From positions 1 through 64,000 of the forward strand of contig NW_006768831.1 of the NCBI RefSeq assembly GCF_000204055.1: a DNA stretch of 64,000 nt. Direction: 5' to 3'. The position numbers and the translations under genes are program-made. The notes beneath the pieces were generated by a model. It worked only from the letters and a program-made list of their open reading frames with translations, did no database searches and was not told the DNA's origin. This document shows positions 33,533 to 44,608 of the stretch, one piece after another (position 1 is the first letter of the stretch; each line of letters starts with the position of its first letter). This DNA is from Melampsora larici-populina 98AG31. Its lineage: Eukaryota > Basidiomycota > Pucciniomycetes > Pucciniales > Melampsoraceae.

Positions 33533-36500
33533 TTAGCTGGCGATCACTCCACTTGTCGCCAACTTGGGGATTTTTATCTTTATTTTTAACGCGTCCTTCT
33601 GTGCCTGCGTTAATTCTTTGACTTTAGAGTTCAAGCCCTTGTCGATCTTCCCGGCAGATGCGGATGCGGGCTGTAGCCGTGCAGGCAAAGCCCATGTACT
33701 AATCAACGACCCGTCTTTAGTCTTTGCAGGCTGAAGGCGGTTCCCATTTATTGGATGAGGGAATTCTGAACCCGTTGGGTCTACCAATCGGTATACATTG
33801 TTTCCTAAGGCGTCGAAAACCTCGAAGGGTCCATGCCAATTAGGCTGACCTTTTGTCCGAGTCTCGTTCCGGAGCTTCACCGTTTCGCCTATATGATAGG
33901 ATTGGACTGTGCCTCGTTCTTCGAGGTTTTTATCAAACCGAGCTTTATTCTTTGCCGCTCGTGCCTCTTGCAGTTGTCGAGCTTCAGCTCGACCTTGTTT
34001 GAGTTTCTCCAGGCGTGCTTGTCGCGCCTTTGCCTGTTCCTCAGTCTCAATCTTGAGAGGGCGAATTTTTGCTCGATCTGCGAGTAACCTAGGTTTCACT
34101 CCATAGAGCAATTCGAATGGTGACCAACCGGTCACCGTACTTTGATTTACTCGCACCGCAAAGACAGCCGGAGCCAGGAATTCTGGCCAACGAGAAGGGT
34201 CCCCTGTAGTATTCAATTTGAACAACGTACTTTCTAGGATACCATTCAAACGCTCGTTCTTACCATTTGTACGAGGGTGGTACCCCGATGTCGTCAGCTT
34301 TCTAACGTGCGCCGCTTTATAAAAGCGTAACATATCTTTTGACAAAAAATTTTGACCACGGTCTGTCAAAATTTCGGATGGTACACCGAACTGTTGGAAG
34401 ACTTCCCTCAGGAATGCTTCCGCCACGTTCGCGGACGTGGCTTCTTTCATGGGTACTGCTATTGGCCAACCGGTACAGTGGTCAATAATAGTCAGCACCC
34501 ACTTGTAGCCGTCTTTCGATTCCGGTAGCTGGACAAAATCTGCTGCCCATCTCTCAAACGGCTCCACTTGGGGCAATGGGACTTGTTCTCCTGTTTCCAA
34601 GTTTGCTTTAGGTCTCTCGAAGATTTGGCACTGCGAACAGTGTTTGCAAAATTCTTCGACATCCTTATAGCGATTCGGCCACCATCCTCTGCCCCTCAAG
34701 AAGGCTAGGGTACCATCTCGGCCTCTGTGGCCCGATTGGCGGTGAACCGACTCGAGTAAATCTGGTCGTAAGTCGAACGGGATGAATGGGGAGTCATCCT
34801 CCTTCCAACTCAATGTTTCCGATTTCTTGTCGTAAACAAACTTAGCAGAAAGCATAACTGCCGTCTTAAAGCTTGCAGCTTCGATACTGTCCGGTATCTC
34901 CCGTTGGTCCAAGATATATGGAACCAGGAGCGGCCAGTCACTGGCGTCCCGCAAGCCGTTTTTGACCTCATGTATCATCATGAGGTCCGCTCGCCTACTC
35001 AAGGCGTCAGGTACCACATTAGCCGACCCCTTCTTGTATTCGACTTTAACTGTCATTTCCGCAAATTCGTCAATCCAGCGATGAAGCCGTCTGGAAGGCA
35101 GGACTTGCTGCTGTAGGTACGTAAGAGACGCATGATCTGTGCGTACTATAGTATCACTTACTGCCCCTTCGACGTAGACGCGCCATTTGCGCCACGCGTG
35201 TAATATACCCAGGAGTTCTTTCTCCTGGGCAGGATAGTTCTGTTGCGCCGGGTTAAGCTTGCCTGACTCGAAAGCCACCGGGTGCTCAACACCCTGCTCG
35301 TCCTTTTGCAACAGAACTGCCCCCACAGCGTGATCACTAGCATCCGTTTCAATGATAAACGGTTTGCTAGGATCGGGGGTAATCAGCACCGGTGCCTCTT
35401 GCAATGCTGCTTTTAGATTGCAAAAAGCAACCTCGTGAGCAGCACTCCACTCTACTGTTTGTTTCTTCTTTGTTACTCCAGCTGTTAAGCCGTGTAAGGG
35501 ACTTGCAATCTTTGCAAAGTTCTTTATGAACCTCCTGTAGTATCCGGCCAGGCCGAGAAACGCTCGGACGTCGTAGACGTTTCCGGGCCTCGGCCATTCT
35601 TGGATAGCCTTCACTTTCTCAGGCATCATTTGTACTTTATTATGCGAAATGATATGGCCGACAAACTGTATTTCTTCGGCAAACATCAGAGATTTCTTGC
35701 CTGAAATTTTAAGCTCAGCTTTTTCGAGCGCAAGGAACACCTTTGTTATGTGTTCGAAGTGCTCCTCTTCTGTCTTGGAATATACCAAAATGTCATCCAA
35801 GTAAACTTGAACGAAATCATCTAAGTATTCCCTGAGGACATCGTTCATCATCCTTTGGAAGGTACTCGGGGCGTTTACTAGCCCGAAAGGCATCACCAAC
35901 CATTCGTAGTGCCCATACCGAGTACCAAAGGCAGTTTTTGCGACATCCTGCAATGCAATTTTCATTTGATGAAAACCCTGCTGGAGGTCAAACTTCGAGA
36001 AGTAAACCGCGCCTCCCAACTGGTCAAAACAGTCTTGGACCAGCGGTAGCGGGTGGCGGTCTCGCTTAGTAAGTTCATTAACTGCCCGGTAATCAACGCA
36101 GAACCGTAGTTTACCACTGGCGTTCTTAGCGAACAGTACTGGGGACGACCACGCGGAGGTGGACGGCCGAATCATTCCCTTTTCGAGCAACTCAGCGAGT
36201 TTCACACGAAGTTCATCCAACAGAAGTGGTGACATCCGGCGAACGGGCTGAGAAACGGGACCTTTGTCCCCCGTGTCGATGAGGTGGTCAATCACTCGTT
36301 CCACTTTAGGTACGGTGCTGACCTCTGTGAATCGGTCTTTAAATTTATCGATAAGCTTTCTTATCCGGCCCTGCAGGGCCTTGTTCGCCGGCGATATCGT
36401 TGGCAAGGCAGCCGGGACATCCTCACGAGGTCCTTCGACCTCGTTTACTTCTTCCACAGCGTCCATGGGCTGCATCAACACGATATCGACGTCTTTCTGC

Positions 36501-37540
36501 CGACAGAACCGGCGGAAACCAGATCGCGATAGCTCAGTAACGTCGTCACTGACTTCGTTGATGTTGTCCAAACAGTGAACGGTCTGCGTTGGCGCTGCTA
36601 GCTTTTCCGGAAAAAACTTTGCCGAGCCTCCTTTGCCATCGACGATTTGCCAGGCACCTATCTTCCAGTTTGTCTCTTGGACAAATTCGTTTATCCACGT
36701 CATTCCTAGGATTATGTCGAAACTGGCCAGGGGGACTACTCGGCAGGCAATACTGTAATGTAGGCCTGCCAAGTTGAAATCCAATGTGCATAACTTATCG
36801 CACCTGATGGTATGGCCAAAGGCCCCTTTTACCATCACTGGAAACGGACTTGTTGATGTGGCAAGTCCGTGCTTCTTGACGAAAGAGCTGGAGACGTACC
36901 TATCCCTCCCTCCCGTATCTAACAGAAAGCTTGCTATCCGTCCGTTAACGACGGATAGAAAGTTGACTCGGTGTCCTGCCGAGTTGGCTTCTAACGACAA
37001 CAAATCTTCGATGCAGCTAACATCGGAGACTCCAACCGGAACTAATAAGGGCCCACTGGCCGGTGGGAAAGTCCGCTCAGGACTGGCTGTTGGATGTCGG
37101 TCCTCACTAGAGGGAGGTCTCGCATCGTTGAGACTCAGTTGGGACAGATCCGCCTCTATTTTAGGCTTAGGACGAGGATTTGTCCCTCTTATCTTAGGGT
37201 TTTCGACACTTGAGACGTCGAGTGAGCTCGAGGGGTCTGAATCTCTCAAGCTCAAAGTGCTCACACAGGCACTCAGGGAGTTGGAGTCTAAAGTGCTCCT
37301 TGGACTCAGCTGACAAAAGGGCTTGCCCTTTTCTTGAATGGGCCCCTGGTCAGAGTGTTCAGGGGAGAACCCGTTTGAACGGGGCAGGGGCAATTTGATA
37401 GAAAGCTCATCAGGCAACTCTCGAGATGGCTCACTGGGGGACTCAAAAGGAATAGCAGACACAAAAGAAATAGGTTTTTCATTATGATCAACTAGACAAC
37501 AAGGCGATGACAATTGAGTTTGATCTTCATCGCCTAAGCT
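33533..37540 (-). CDS. Pol polyprotein of Gypsy element 2 (PR-RT-RH-IN)
   Basis: Open frame with no stop from the gag overlap (about 37560) to 33533, more than 1,320 codons. There is no ATG near its start (the first Met-like codon is TTG at 37513), consistent with expression only by frameshift from gag. An S/P-rich linker leads to a protease with LLDTGGRD (near residue 200), reverse transcriptase with VYLDDILVYS (near 570), RNase H (ETDASDHAVGAVLL), and integrase with HRQSGHRG...CKHCSQC zinc site and D..D..E core (AADFVQL, LTDRGQNF, KNERLNG). The C-terminus has a GPF/Y-type module and a basic tail; no chromodomain. All catalytic residues I can check are present, so this copy looks competent. 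Confidence 0.95.
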   Translation of the reverse strand, partial: SLGDEDQTQLSSPCCLVDHNEKPISFVSAIPFESPSEPSRELPDELSIKLPLPRSNGFSPEHSDQGPIQEKGKPFCQLSPRSTLDSNSLSACVSTLSLRDSDPSSSLDVSSVENPKIRGTNPRPKPKIEADLSQLSLNDARPPSSEDRHPTASPERTFPPASGPLLVPVGVSDVSCIEDLLSLEANSAGHRVNFLSVVNGRIASFLLDTGGRDRYVSSSFVKKHGLATSTSPFPVMVKGAFGHTIRCDKLCTLDFNLAGLHYSIACRVVPLASFDIILGMTWINEFVQETNWKIGAWQIVDGKGGSAKFFPEKLAAPTQTVHCLDNINEVSDDVTELSRSGFRRFCRQKDVDIVLMQPMDAVEEVNEVEGPREDVPAALPTISPANKALQGRIRKLIDKFKDRFTEVSTVPKVERVIDHLIDTGDKGPVSQPVRRMSPLLLDELRVKLAELLEKGMIRPSTSAWSSPVLFAKNASGKLRFCVDYRAVNELTKRDRHPLPLVQDCFDQLGGAVYFSKFDLQQGFHQMKIALQDVAKTAFGTRYGHYEWLVMPFGLVNAPSTFQRMMNDVLREYLDDFVQVYLDDILVYSKTEEEHFEHITKVFLALEKAELKISGKKSLMFAEEIQFVGHIISHNKVQMMPEKVKAIQEWPRPGNVYDVRAFLGLAGYYRRFIKNFAKIASPLHGLTAGVTKKKQTVEWSAAHEVAFCNLKAALQEAPVLITPDPSKPFIIETDASDHAVGAVLLQKDEQGVEHPVAFESGKLNPAQQNYPAQEKELLGILHAWRKWRVYVEGAVSDTIVRTDHASLTYLQQQVLPSRRLHRWIDEFAEMTVKVEYKKGSANVVPDALSRRADLMMIHEVKNGLRDASDWPLLVPYILDQREIPDSIEAASFKTAVMLSAKFVYDKKSETLSWKEDDSPFIPFDLRPDLLESVHRQSGHRGRDGTLAFLRGRGWWPNRYKDVEEFCKHCSQCQIFERPKANLETGEQVPLPQVEPFERWAADFVQLPESKDGYKWVLTIIDHCTGWPIAVPMKEATSANVAEAFLREVFQQFGVPSEILTDRGQNFLSKDMLRFYKAAHVRKLTTSGYHPRTNGKNERLNGILESTLFKLNTTGDPSRWPEFLAPAVFAVRVNQSTVTGWSPFELLYGVKPRLLADRAKIRPLKIETEEQAKARQARLEKLKQGRAEARQLQEARAAKNKARFDKNLEERGTVQSYHIGETVKLRNETRTKGQPNWHGPFEVFDALGNNVYRLVDPTGSEFPHPINGNRLQPAKTKDGSLISTWALPARLQPASASAGKIDKGLNSKVKELTQAQKDALKIKIKIPKLATSGVIAS

Positions 37541-37546
37541 TTTAAA
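37486..37546 (-). promoter_or_regulatory. -1 programmed frameshift signal between gag and pol
   Basis: On the coding strand the heptamer TTTAAAA (complement of 37540-37546) lies in the gag phase T-TTA-AAA, the canonical X-XXY-YYZ slippery form, two codons before the gag stop TAG (37534-37536). After a 4-nt spacer comes a perfect 9-bp stem AGGCGATGA/TCATCGCCT (37527-37535 with 37502-37510) with a 16-nt loop. Loop bases GATCAA (37520-37525) can pair with TTGATC downstream (37486-37491), making an H-type pseudoknot possible. The pol frame is -1 relative to gag, exactly as this signal would produce. Confidence 0.85.
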
Positions 37547-38886
37547 GTCTCTTCTTTCTTCTTGGCCTCGAAATAGCGCTTAGTCTGATCAGTAACAGGT
37601 TGAGGACAAGTAGGATTAGCTAAAGACCCGAAAATATGACCAGTAGCGTTACAATTGAAGCATTTACGATCTTCCTTCCTGTTGGTGTTCGGTTTGCGTT
37701 TCTTAGATGCACTAGTAGAGGATTCAGCAACTAAAGAAATAGTGACCGTTTCCTTCCCAGCACGGTAACGCTTGTCCTTGGACATAGCCATCAGAGCCAC
37801 TTTATCGAAAGTCAAAGGATTTCCCATGTTATGGGCCTCATCAATCAATTCCTGGATGTACTTTTGAACACCTGGTTGAAGTCGCTCTACAAAGTCGTGA
37901 ACTTGTTCATACTTTAGATTGACGACCTTAGCGTCCTGTTCGAAGATACACCAGCGGTCATAGAAATCGCTGACGGTCTCGTTAGGACGTTGGCGCAACT
38001 CCTTGAGCTGCTGCTTCACCGAGGTGACGGTGGTGCTAGACTTGAATTTCGTTTTTCCCCATTCAACGAAGGTCTCCCAAGAGGTGGGACGATCAGGGGC
38101 AGCCATAGCAATCTCTAGCTTAGTCATAGCGCTGCCCGAGAAGAGAAGAAGGGCAAGACGATGAAAGAGGGAGCGGTCCAGAAAACGCAACGTCGCAGCG
38201 CGTTCGAACTTGGAAGCCCAAATGACAAAGTCGTTTGAGACCGACCCATCGAACTTGGACAGACCGGCGTTCAACATCGACTTCTGAGCCTTCGAGGCGT
38301 CCTTTTCGAGTACTTCAGGACCGTCGGAAATAATGAACGGGTTACCTGGGGCTACCAATACCGATGTATCAGCTTTTCTCTTAAAATGTAATCGATTCAA
38401 GATTTCATACTTACTTAATCCGACCTCGTCTGGGTCGAGGACAGGTTTGACATCTGGCTTAACATCGCTGATGGCAACCGCAGCCATCCTGTCTGCTGCG
38501 GTAATGGTGTTGTCAGAACCGAATTCCGATGCCGAGACGAAATTCCCTGAGGAGGAGGAAAGGGAATCCGACTTACTTTCTATTTGAGACTTACGGGCTT
38601 CCTCGCGAAGCATCCACTCTTGCCATTGTCGGTATTGATCTTGAGTGATCGGTGCCGTGGTAGAGTCCGTCTCAGCTGGAGCTTTGTCGCCCGAGGTCAT
38701 CGCCGTATCGTCGTCGACGGTCTTCAGCGTTTCCTCGGCGACTTCCTGAGTGCCAGTGACTCGCAACGCTTCGCGTTGTTCCGCCGTCATAGCGAACAAC
38801 TCCTGAGGGGAGTAGATCGCCGTGCCATCGGCGGGAGCGTTCAACTTGGCCACAATGGCCTTAGCCTGAGCTTTGGTCAATGCCAT
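37534..38886 (-). CDS. Gag polyprotein of Gypsy element 2
   Basis: ATG at 38886 gives MALTKAQAKAIVAKLNAP; 450 codons to TAG. The N-terminal part is acidic and low in complexity, with a retrotransposon gag segment near residues 200-340 (SKFDGSVSNDFVIWASKFER, then LKELRQRPNETVSDFYDRW). Near the C-terminus is a zinc-knuckle-like CFNCNATGHIFGSLANPTC, with the last Cys spaced nine rather than four residues after His. It packages element RNA into virus-like particles (family knowledge). It ends ETLKA at the frameshift site that leads into Pol. Confidence 0.9.
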   Translation of the reverse strand: MALTKAQAKAIVAKLNAPADGTAIYSPQELFAMTAEQREALRVTGTQEVAEETLKTVDDDTAMTSGDKAPAETDSTTAPITQDQYRQWQEWMLREEARKSQIESKSDSLSSSSGNFVSASEFGSDNTITAADRMAAVAISDVKPDVKPVLDPDEVGLSKYEILNRLHFKRKADTSVLVAPGNPFIISDGPEVLEKDASKAQKSMLNAGLSKFDGSVSNDFVIWASKFERAATLRFLDRSLFHRLALLLFSGSAMTKLEIAMAAPDRPTSWETFVEWGKTKFKSSTTVTSVKQQLKELRQRPNETVSDFYDRWCIFEQDAKVVNLKYEQVHDFVERLQPGVQKYIQELIDEAHNMGNPLTFDKVALMAMSKDKRYRAGKETVTISLVAESSTSASKKRKPNTNRKEDRKCFNCNATGHIFGSLANPTCPQPVTDQTKRYFEAKKKEETLKA

Positions 38887-39140
38887 CTGTGAGTTCGGAA
38901 GAGAATAACGAAAAAAGGATCACTATTGATCAGTTCCTCTGCTGAGCTGAGTTAATCCCGAGGTTGTCGGAGTATGATTTTAACGAAAAAAATAGGGGTT
39001 TTTCTAAAAGACCATAGAAATCGAAGTAATTACTAACTTTTTAATAGATCAGGATATAGAAGAGAGTAAAACGATGATTTGATCCGCGCAAGGGGTCTTA
39101 TGATAAGAAAAGAAAAAAAATTTCGAGAAAGATACGTCTT

Positions 39141-39152
39141 CTCTCGCTACCA
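39141..39152 (-). promoter_or_regulatory. tRNA primer-binding site of Gypsy element 2
   Basis: One base inside the 5' LTR on the coding strand is TGGTAGCGAGAG, whose first eight bases fit the 3' end of initiator methionine tRNA used by many fungal LTR elements. Confidence 0.7.
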
Positions 39153-39153
39153 G

Positions 39154-39713
39154 TGTAACAGGACCAGAACTAAGGTTAGGACAGGAACGGTTAAGTGACT
39201 TAGGGGGTGATAACCTTACGGGATAAAAGTAGGAATCAAGTGCTTATGAATAGATTGTCGACAGTTGTGATAAGGATCAGAATGGAAGGCAATTAGGCAA
39301 AAGTCACGGTTTCCAGAAGAGAGCAATTCTTGCTTATATGAACTGGGTATTTATTGCAATAGGGGAATTGGGGCTCTATTTATACAAAATGGAGCAGGAA
39401 GGCGAACTTGTGGTTCTCAAGAGCCAATAAGTGGGACTCAACTGATTGGAGAGTGACTCTCTCGAGATAAGAGAGAGTCTCTCTTTTGACTTCTTTGTAT
39501 CACCTTTCGTGAGGTGAGGTTATTGAGTCATTGGTAGACATTGCTCCTTTGAGCGATGTAGCTGAAGTGCTGAGCATTTGTGGAGGGCGTCCACCTCTTT
39601 AGCTCAGCACGTCTTTATCTCTTTGTTACCTTTAGTCTGTTCTGTACGGCTAAAAGGTTTTAGCCCGACCCGAATGGGTCGACTGTACCGGGATACCATG
39701 TATCCCTGCTACA
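39154..39713 (-). repeat. 5' LTR of Gypsy element 2
   Basis: 560 bp, no difference from the 3' LTR seen on reading both through. Confidence 0.95.
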
Positions 39714-40591
39714 GGCTTTTGCCCCAAACGTTATTTTTACGAGAACTTCTTCAGTTTTTAAATTCGTGAGATGCCGAGAGCGCAGATTTGTAGCTCTAGG
39801 GCGTGCGCGGGTAATTCATATAGAGCTCTTTGAGGTTTCATAAGGGGGATTGGCAAGCATGTGAGACCAGAGGTTTTGGGGAAATACCCCGACCGATCTC
39901 ACGCCGATTTTCAGCGATAGGGCGTAAGTCCCTCCCTGGAGTTGGTGGTTAGGTGCAGGTTGGGACTTATGTTAAGTTTGATTTGCCAGCCAAAACAAGA
40001 TTTGTAAAGGCATATTCCTCTAAATGCATAAGAAAACTGCCCGCCAAACTGTATGCCATTAGAGAGAGTTGACTGTAACGAGATCAACCAGGCTTAACAG
40101 ACTATTTCACAAGCAAACCTATGTTATCATCTCTGGAAATTCAATCGGCAATACAATCCATATTTCTCGGCCTTTCTCGCATCAATACACGTGGCCCACT
40201 TGATCCATCAAAATAGCGTCCTCTTTAATCATTGGTTATAATTCTCTCAATGATGCTACAAGAGATGAGGATGGCCGTGGATGTGATTCCTATGAGCTTA
40301 CACTCTCGTTCTATGGCAGTGCTGTTCGTGGTCCCAAGACTGCTCAATTCGCAAGATCTGCTGATCAGAGGATGTCATTTCGGAATTTGCGGCAGCCATC
40401 AAGTTTGGTGTGATCGGGCACCGATCCGGTCAGTTCTCGATCCGGTGGTGATCTCAAAATATATTTAGTGCGCACGTGATCAAAAGATACATGTGGGATT
40501 TCCTGTTTATTTTTGTTTGCAGGCGTCTGCGCTCACTGCCTTCCTTCGCTCTTTACTTTACTGCTCAATTATCTTTTCATCCCAACTTCTA
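39714..40591. other. Intergenic stretch upstream of the SWT1-like gene
   Basis: No gene supported. The last ~100 bases before the ATG are pyrimidine-rich (TTTACTTTACTGCTC...), as is common in fungal promoters and 5' leaders. Confidence 0.4.
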
Positions 40592-42690
40592 ATGGCCTTT
40601 TCAACTCAAACGAATTTTTCTAATTACCAAGCCGACGAAACTGGAGATGTAATCATGGTCCCGATTGCATCGACTGTCGAACAACTTGCTGGATCATTAC
40701 GACAACTTCGAGAAGAAGTAAAGGATGAGATCGAAGAAGTAGATATGGAGGACGTGTTTGAACAAGAGTTTTCAGATTGGAATAAGGTTGAACCTTCTGG
40801 AATAGTGGCTATCATCGATACCAACATTCTTATCGGTCATCTTAGTTTGTTGGAATGGGTGGGTGATTTAATGGTAGCAGCTCGTCAATCACGGATAGGA
40901 AACGGTGCCAGATGTGGACTCTTGATTCCCAAGATGGTGCGAACCGAGTAAGCAGCTCCTTCCATATTGAGAGGCTTTTTGTGATATTGATGTATGTTTT
41001 TGACATGACTGGTGGAAACAGAGTTGATAAACATAAAAGGCCTCAAAACAAGAATAGGATGGTCACAGCGATGATTGAGCCTTGCCCTAGTGGTCCTACC
41101 TTACAAAATCTCTCGATACACAGTCCAGATGTTCGAAAGGCGAGATATTGTGACCCGTTGAACGAAGTAGAAGCAGTGCGGATCAGTTTGGCTCAAGCTG
41201 CAGATCATGCAGTGAATTGGATGACCCGAATGTACCAGGACACACCCTTTGAGCACCGTGTCCTGAGATTTCAAACCAAGGATGAAGTTTCTGATATTAC
41301 CCTAGCTCAAGCATTTGGTAAGACTAACGAAATGGTGGTGCGTATCGAGCTAATTCATAGCATTCAAGATCATTCTGCTCTAGTGTCTTAAGTTGATCCG
41401 CCCGATCGGCTTGTTTACCTTGTAACTGTTGGTCAATCCAAGTCTTAGTCTCCAGACGCTTACATCTTAGACTGCGCTATCTATTTCAAACGCCAGTTGA
41501 CGCCCTCCGGTGGTGATGTCCTATTGTTGACAAATGACAAAGCACTGTCTTTGGAAGCAGGGTTGGAAGGTAAGTTGCTTCGTCGATATCCTGACGCAAC
41601 TAGGTCGCTGACTAGCATTACTCTTTCAGGGATTCAGACATTGCGAGTACAACCAGGACTCACTTGCCAAAGTCTATTAAGGATTTTAGATCCATTCATT
41701 GCGGAGCATATTGATCAGCTAATAACTTCGATCTCGCTCACTCGGATGACCATGTTCAACATTTATATGAGGCCTGTGCCAACAAAACAGCGGGAAAGCC
41801 ATGTATTGACCGACCCCAAAGTATTAAAGTGCGAGTCGGATGTGGTCATGTGTCCATCTTCGCAATTAGCAGTCCAGAATGGAGGATACGATGACTTCGA
41901 AGCAGATGTAATGATGGTCGATGAGCCACCACCACCAATGTTTCCAGTTGTTCATTGGGACACCCTGATGCTTTCATCAGCTTTAACCTTTCCAGACCTT
42001 CTCGAATTTCATCAATACCTCTTGCAGGCTGTAGCCTCCTTACTTCGCAGACCTCTTTTTGAACATATATCGGCGTTTGAAACCCTTGGATCGTTATCTG
42101 ACGTATACCAAATGTGCACCAGTGCTCTTAACCGTCGTCAGCTGTATACTATCGATCGGAACCCCCACAATGCTGCTGAATGGACGGCCTCGGATTGCCT
42201 AGTGATCATCGATGAATGCTGGAACGACGGCTGCTGTAATTTGTTTCGCCGGCATTTTGTACTAGAGGAGGATTCACGGTCGACTACCTCCCTCGAGTGC
42301 CGGCCCGCTCCTAAAATGGTATCCTCCTCACAGTGGGCCCCTGTGTCCACCCACCCGAGATCGACTGCGCCATCAGTACAACCGCCAGAACCTCACAGTT
42401 CTCAATTTAGCGTCCCCATACGCAAAGTCATTCAAGTTCTACGCAGTCAGCTTCTACCGTTCCGACGTGATCAACTCCCCAGGGACAATCCGCTGTCTTG
42501 GTCGCAGCTGCTTTGGGAAGGGCTTATCGAAGACATTTACAGAGTATTAATAGCTGGGAAGTTCTTAGATTCCTTACTATCTGATACAATTGGTTCATCA
42601 CCGCATAACTACTTACGAAGCGTGATTCAAAGCTGGATTTTGGAGGCACGCCGATTATGTAACTTGAGGTCGAATAGTCGGATTTGTTGA
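40592..42690 (+). CDS. SWT1: SWT1-like PIN-domain endoribonuclease
   Basis: Four exons, 40592-40947, 41022-41317, 41456-41569 and 41630-42690, join in frame across GT-AG introns to about 608 residues. ATG 40592 (MAFSTQTNFSNYQADETGD) precedes an acidic leader. The PIN domain starts at VAIIDTNILIGHLSLLEWV (first catalytic Asp near residue 75), continues with the LLIPKMVRTEVDKHKR segment (acidic residue), then AYILDCAIYFKRQ and closes with VLLLTNDKALSLEAGLEGI, the second Asp site. This order is that of SWT1, a PIN RNase that in yeast helps mRNA quality control at the nuclear pore. The C-terminal half has the helical region expected of SWT1 relatives. No lesions. Among so many mobile elements this looks like a functional host gene. 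Family assignment rests on the PIN motifs; other PIN proteins are possible. Confidence 0.75.
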
Positions 42691-43331
42691 TTTGTTCACT
42701 GAGTTATTTATTATTTTGCTCTTGCGGAGTGTTTCAGCCTTAGTTATCATCCTTTGTTTTTACTGGTGTTTGCGGACAAATAATCAATGATGGCTATCTA
42801 GATCTCTTTCCTAATTTTACTCTTTGCAAGATAAAGATTTTGTATCGTTGAAGTGCCAACTAAGTTGTTGAGCGGTATACAAATTTGACAGATAACTGCA
42901 TAGCTTTAATGACCATGAGAGCATGGCCAATGTGCTGCGGATTCTGCCTTGATTGCACAACGATTGTTGATGGCTTTGCTCTCAAACTGTCTCGCGCTCA
43001 ATTGCCCTCAGGGGAAATCTCGGTAGTGGTCTTTCTACTTGGAATTTCGTTGAGCCTTGAAATCTGTACAAGTGTCTCGGCCTGACTTTTTGTCAAGGGC
43101 GCAACCCCATAGCCCGGAAGATGCCGTAACTAGGCGTTCTCAGCTTGCGCAGACCAAAAGCAACCTCGGCTGAACATAGACTAGCAGAAAGAGAGAATGT
43201 ATCCGCAAAGATGAGAATAAAATTGCATAGTAGCATACTATTCTGCATCTTTGAAACCTCATCAAACCTACGTAAGCTGATCCGCAACAAAATACAGCCA
43301 AACAGAACCGCTAAATAGACAATATGTAATA
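42691..43331. other. 3' flank of the SWT1-like gene
   Basis: AT-rich, no gene supported; ends at the left edge of a MITE. Confidence 0.4.
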
Positions 43332-43610
43332 AGGGGGCTCAAGTCAAAATCTTTGCGACCTTTTCGTAAAAAATGGGGAAAGTTTTTTACGGTACGGTAC
43401 CGTAAAAACTTCTCCCAATTCGTAAAAAGGACCAATTTTTTTTTCTTTCGGATCTCCTTCTGAGCAGCAAATTTACGCAAATTTGCTGCTTAAAAAAATT
43501 TGGGATATCGTATAACATTTCCCAATTTCATAAAATTTTGCGTAAATTTTATGAATTTGGGAAAAGTTTTTTACGATGAAAGTAGTAAAAAATTTTGACT
43601 TGAGCCCCCC
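43332..43610. mobile_element. MITE with TA target site and stacked hairpins
   Basis: 279 bp with TIRs RGGGGGCTCAAGTCAAAAT (19 bp, first base differs) flanked by TA on both sides (43330-43331 and 43611-43612), as for Tc1/mariner-type elements. The inside is a series of hairpins, for example GCAGCAAATTT/AAATTTGCTGC and TACGGTAC/GTACCGTA. Confidence 0.8.
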
Positions 43611-43612
43611 TA

Positions 43613-44608
43613 ATATACAAATTCAATGCACGATGATTTTATGCTAGTCTTGATATAATTTCTTGTTTATGCAAAAACATCCTTCTTACTTCGATTCAAA
43701 TTTCAGCGTGATGATGAGGAACACGAAGACTCTGGTACATATTGATTATATCTGATACATCATTGTTCTTTGCTGTGACTTTATGATGCACGAAGTAGTG
43801 ATGATCCTGTAGGCCTGCTTGGTATTTTATTTCACTTTCTTTGCCTTACAGATTCGTGACCTTTGCTACGAGCAGGTGTGCAGCTCTGAACTTGCACACT
43901 TCATGCGTTGCGGTTATCCACCGCAACCCCTAGACCCGAGACTTCGTTAGTCCAAGTTTGATGAAATAAAGGAGTGTTCTCTAACAATGTGCAGGTTGAG
44001 GGGACTTCAAGGTCCAAACAATTTAAAGAGTGGGACAAATACAAAAATCAGGCAAATGACCATGGAAAACACAAAACGAGGGTAGAAAGTCTTCCATTCG
44101 CGTGCATCTGAAAGGAATCCTGTAGGTGAGCCGTGTACATCTTTCTGATACAAAAGGCTTGCCAATATGGAAATATAATCTTTGTCAGATCTAGAACAAC
44201 TGCATTTATTTGTAGAGCCCATCTGAGACATACAAAAAAATCGCAACAAATCATTATGTATTCTCAAAAATATTGATTTGAATCTCAAGAAAGCCAACCC
44301 ATCTAAGACATAAGTGTAAAAAAATAACGAGGAGATGACGCATTTCACACCTAATCTGATCTAAACAAATCAAAAAAGCTTACACCGAAGTTCGTATATG
44401 ACAAAAAAAATCGTACAAGTTATTCTATTTACCAGTCAAAAAGAACGAAACAAAGATCAAACAAAAGATGTATTCTTGAAAATTAAGACGCTTGAATCAC
44501 TTCCATCCGGATTTTCTCCAAATTGAAAATACCAATAAAACATAAACACGAAATGATATAGATTAGATAAAATCGCCGATATCAAAACAGAGCGAGGACT
44601 AGGTAGTA
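43613..44608. other. Non-coding stretch
   Basis: AT-rich, with no supported gene; likely the 3' untranslated region and downstream flank of the hydrolase gene on the minus strand. Confidence 0.4.

Larger units (their letters stand above)
32961..39713 (-). mobile_element. Full-length Gypsy LTR retrotransposon (element 2)
   Basis: 6,753 bp with 560-bp LTRs (32961-33520 and 39154-39713) that look identical by eye, so insertion or conversion is very recent. Coding strand minus; gag and pol are separate overlapping frames. The primer-binding site next to the 5' LTR begins TGGTAGCGAGAG, matching the initiator-Met tRNA type. No target duplication: the five bases flanking are TGAGG on the left and GGCTT on the right. 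Lack of a duplication with matching LTRs points to recombination with another copy or a deletion at one edge. Confidence 0.95.
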
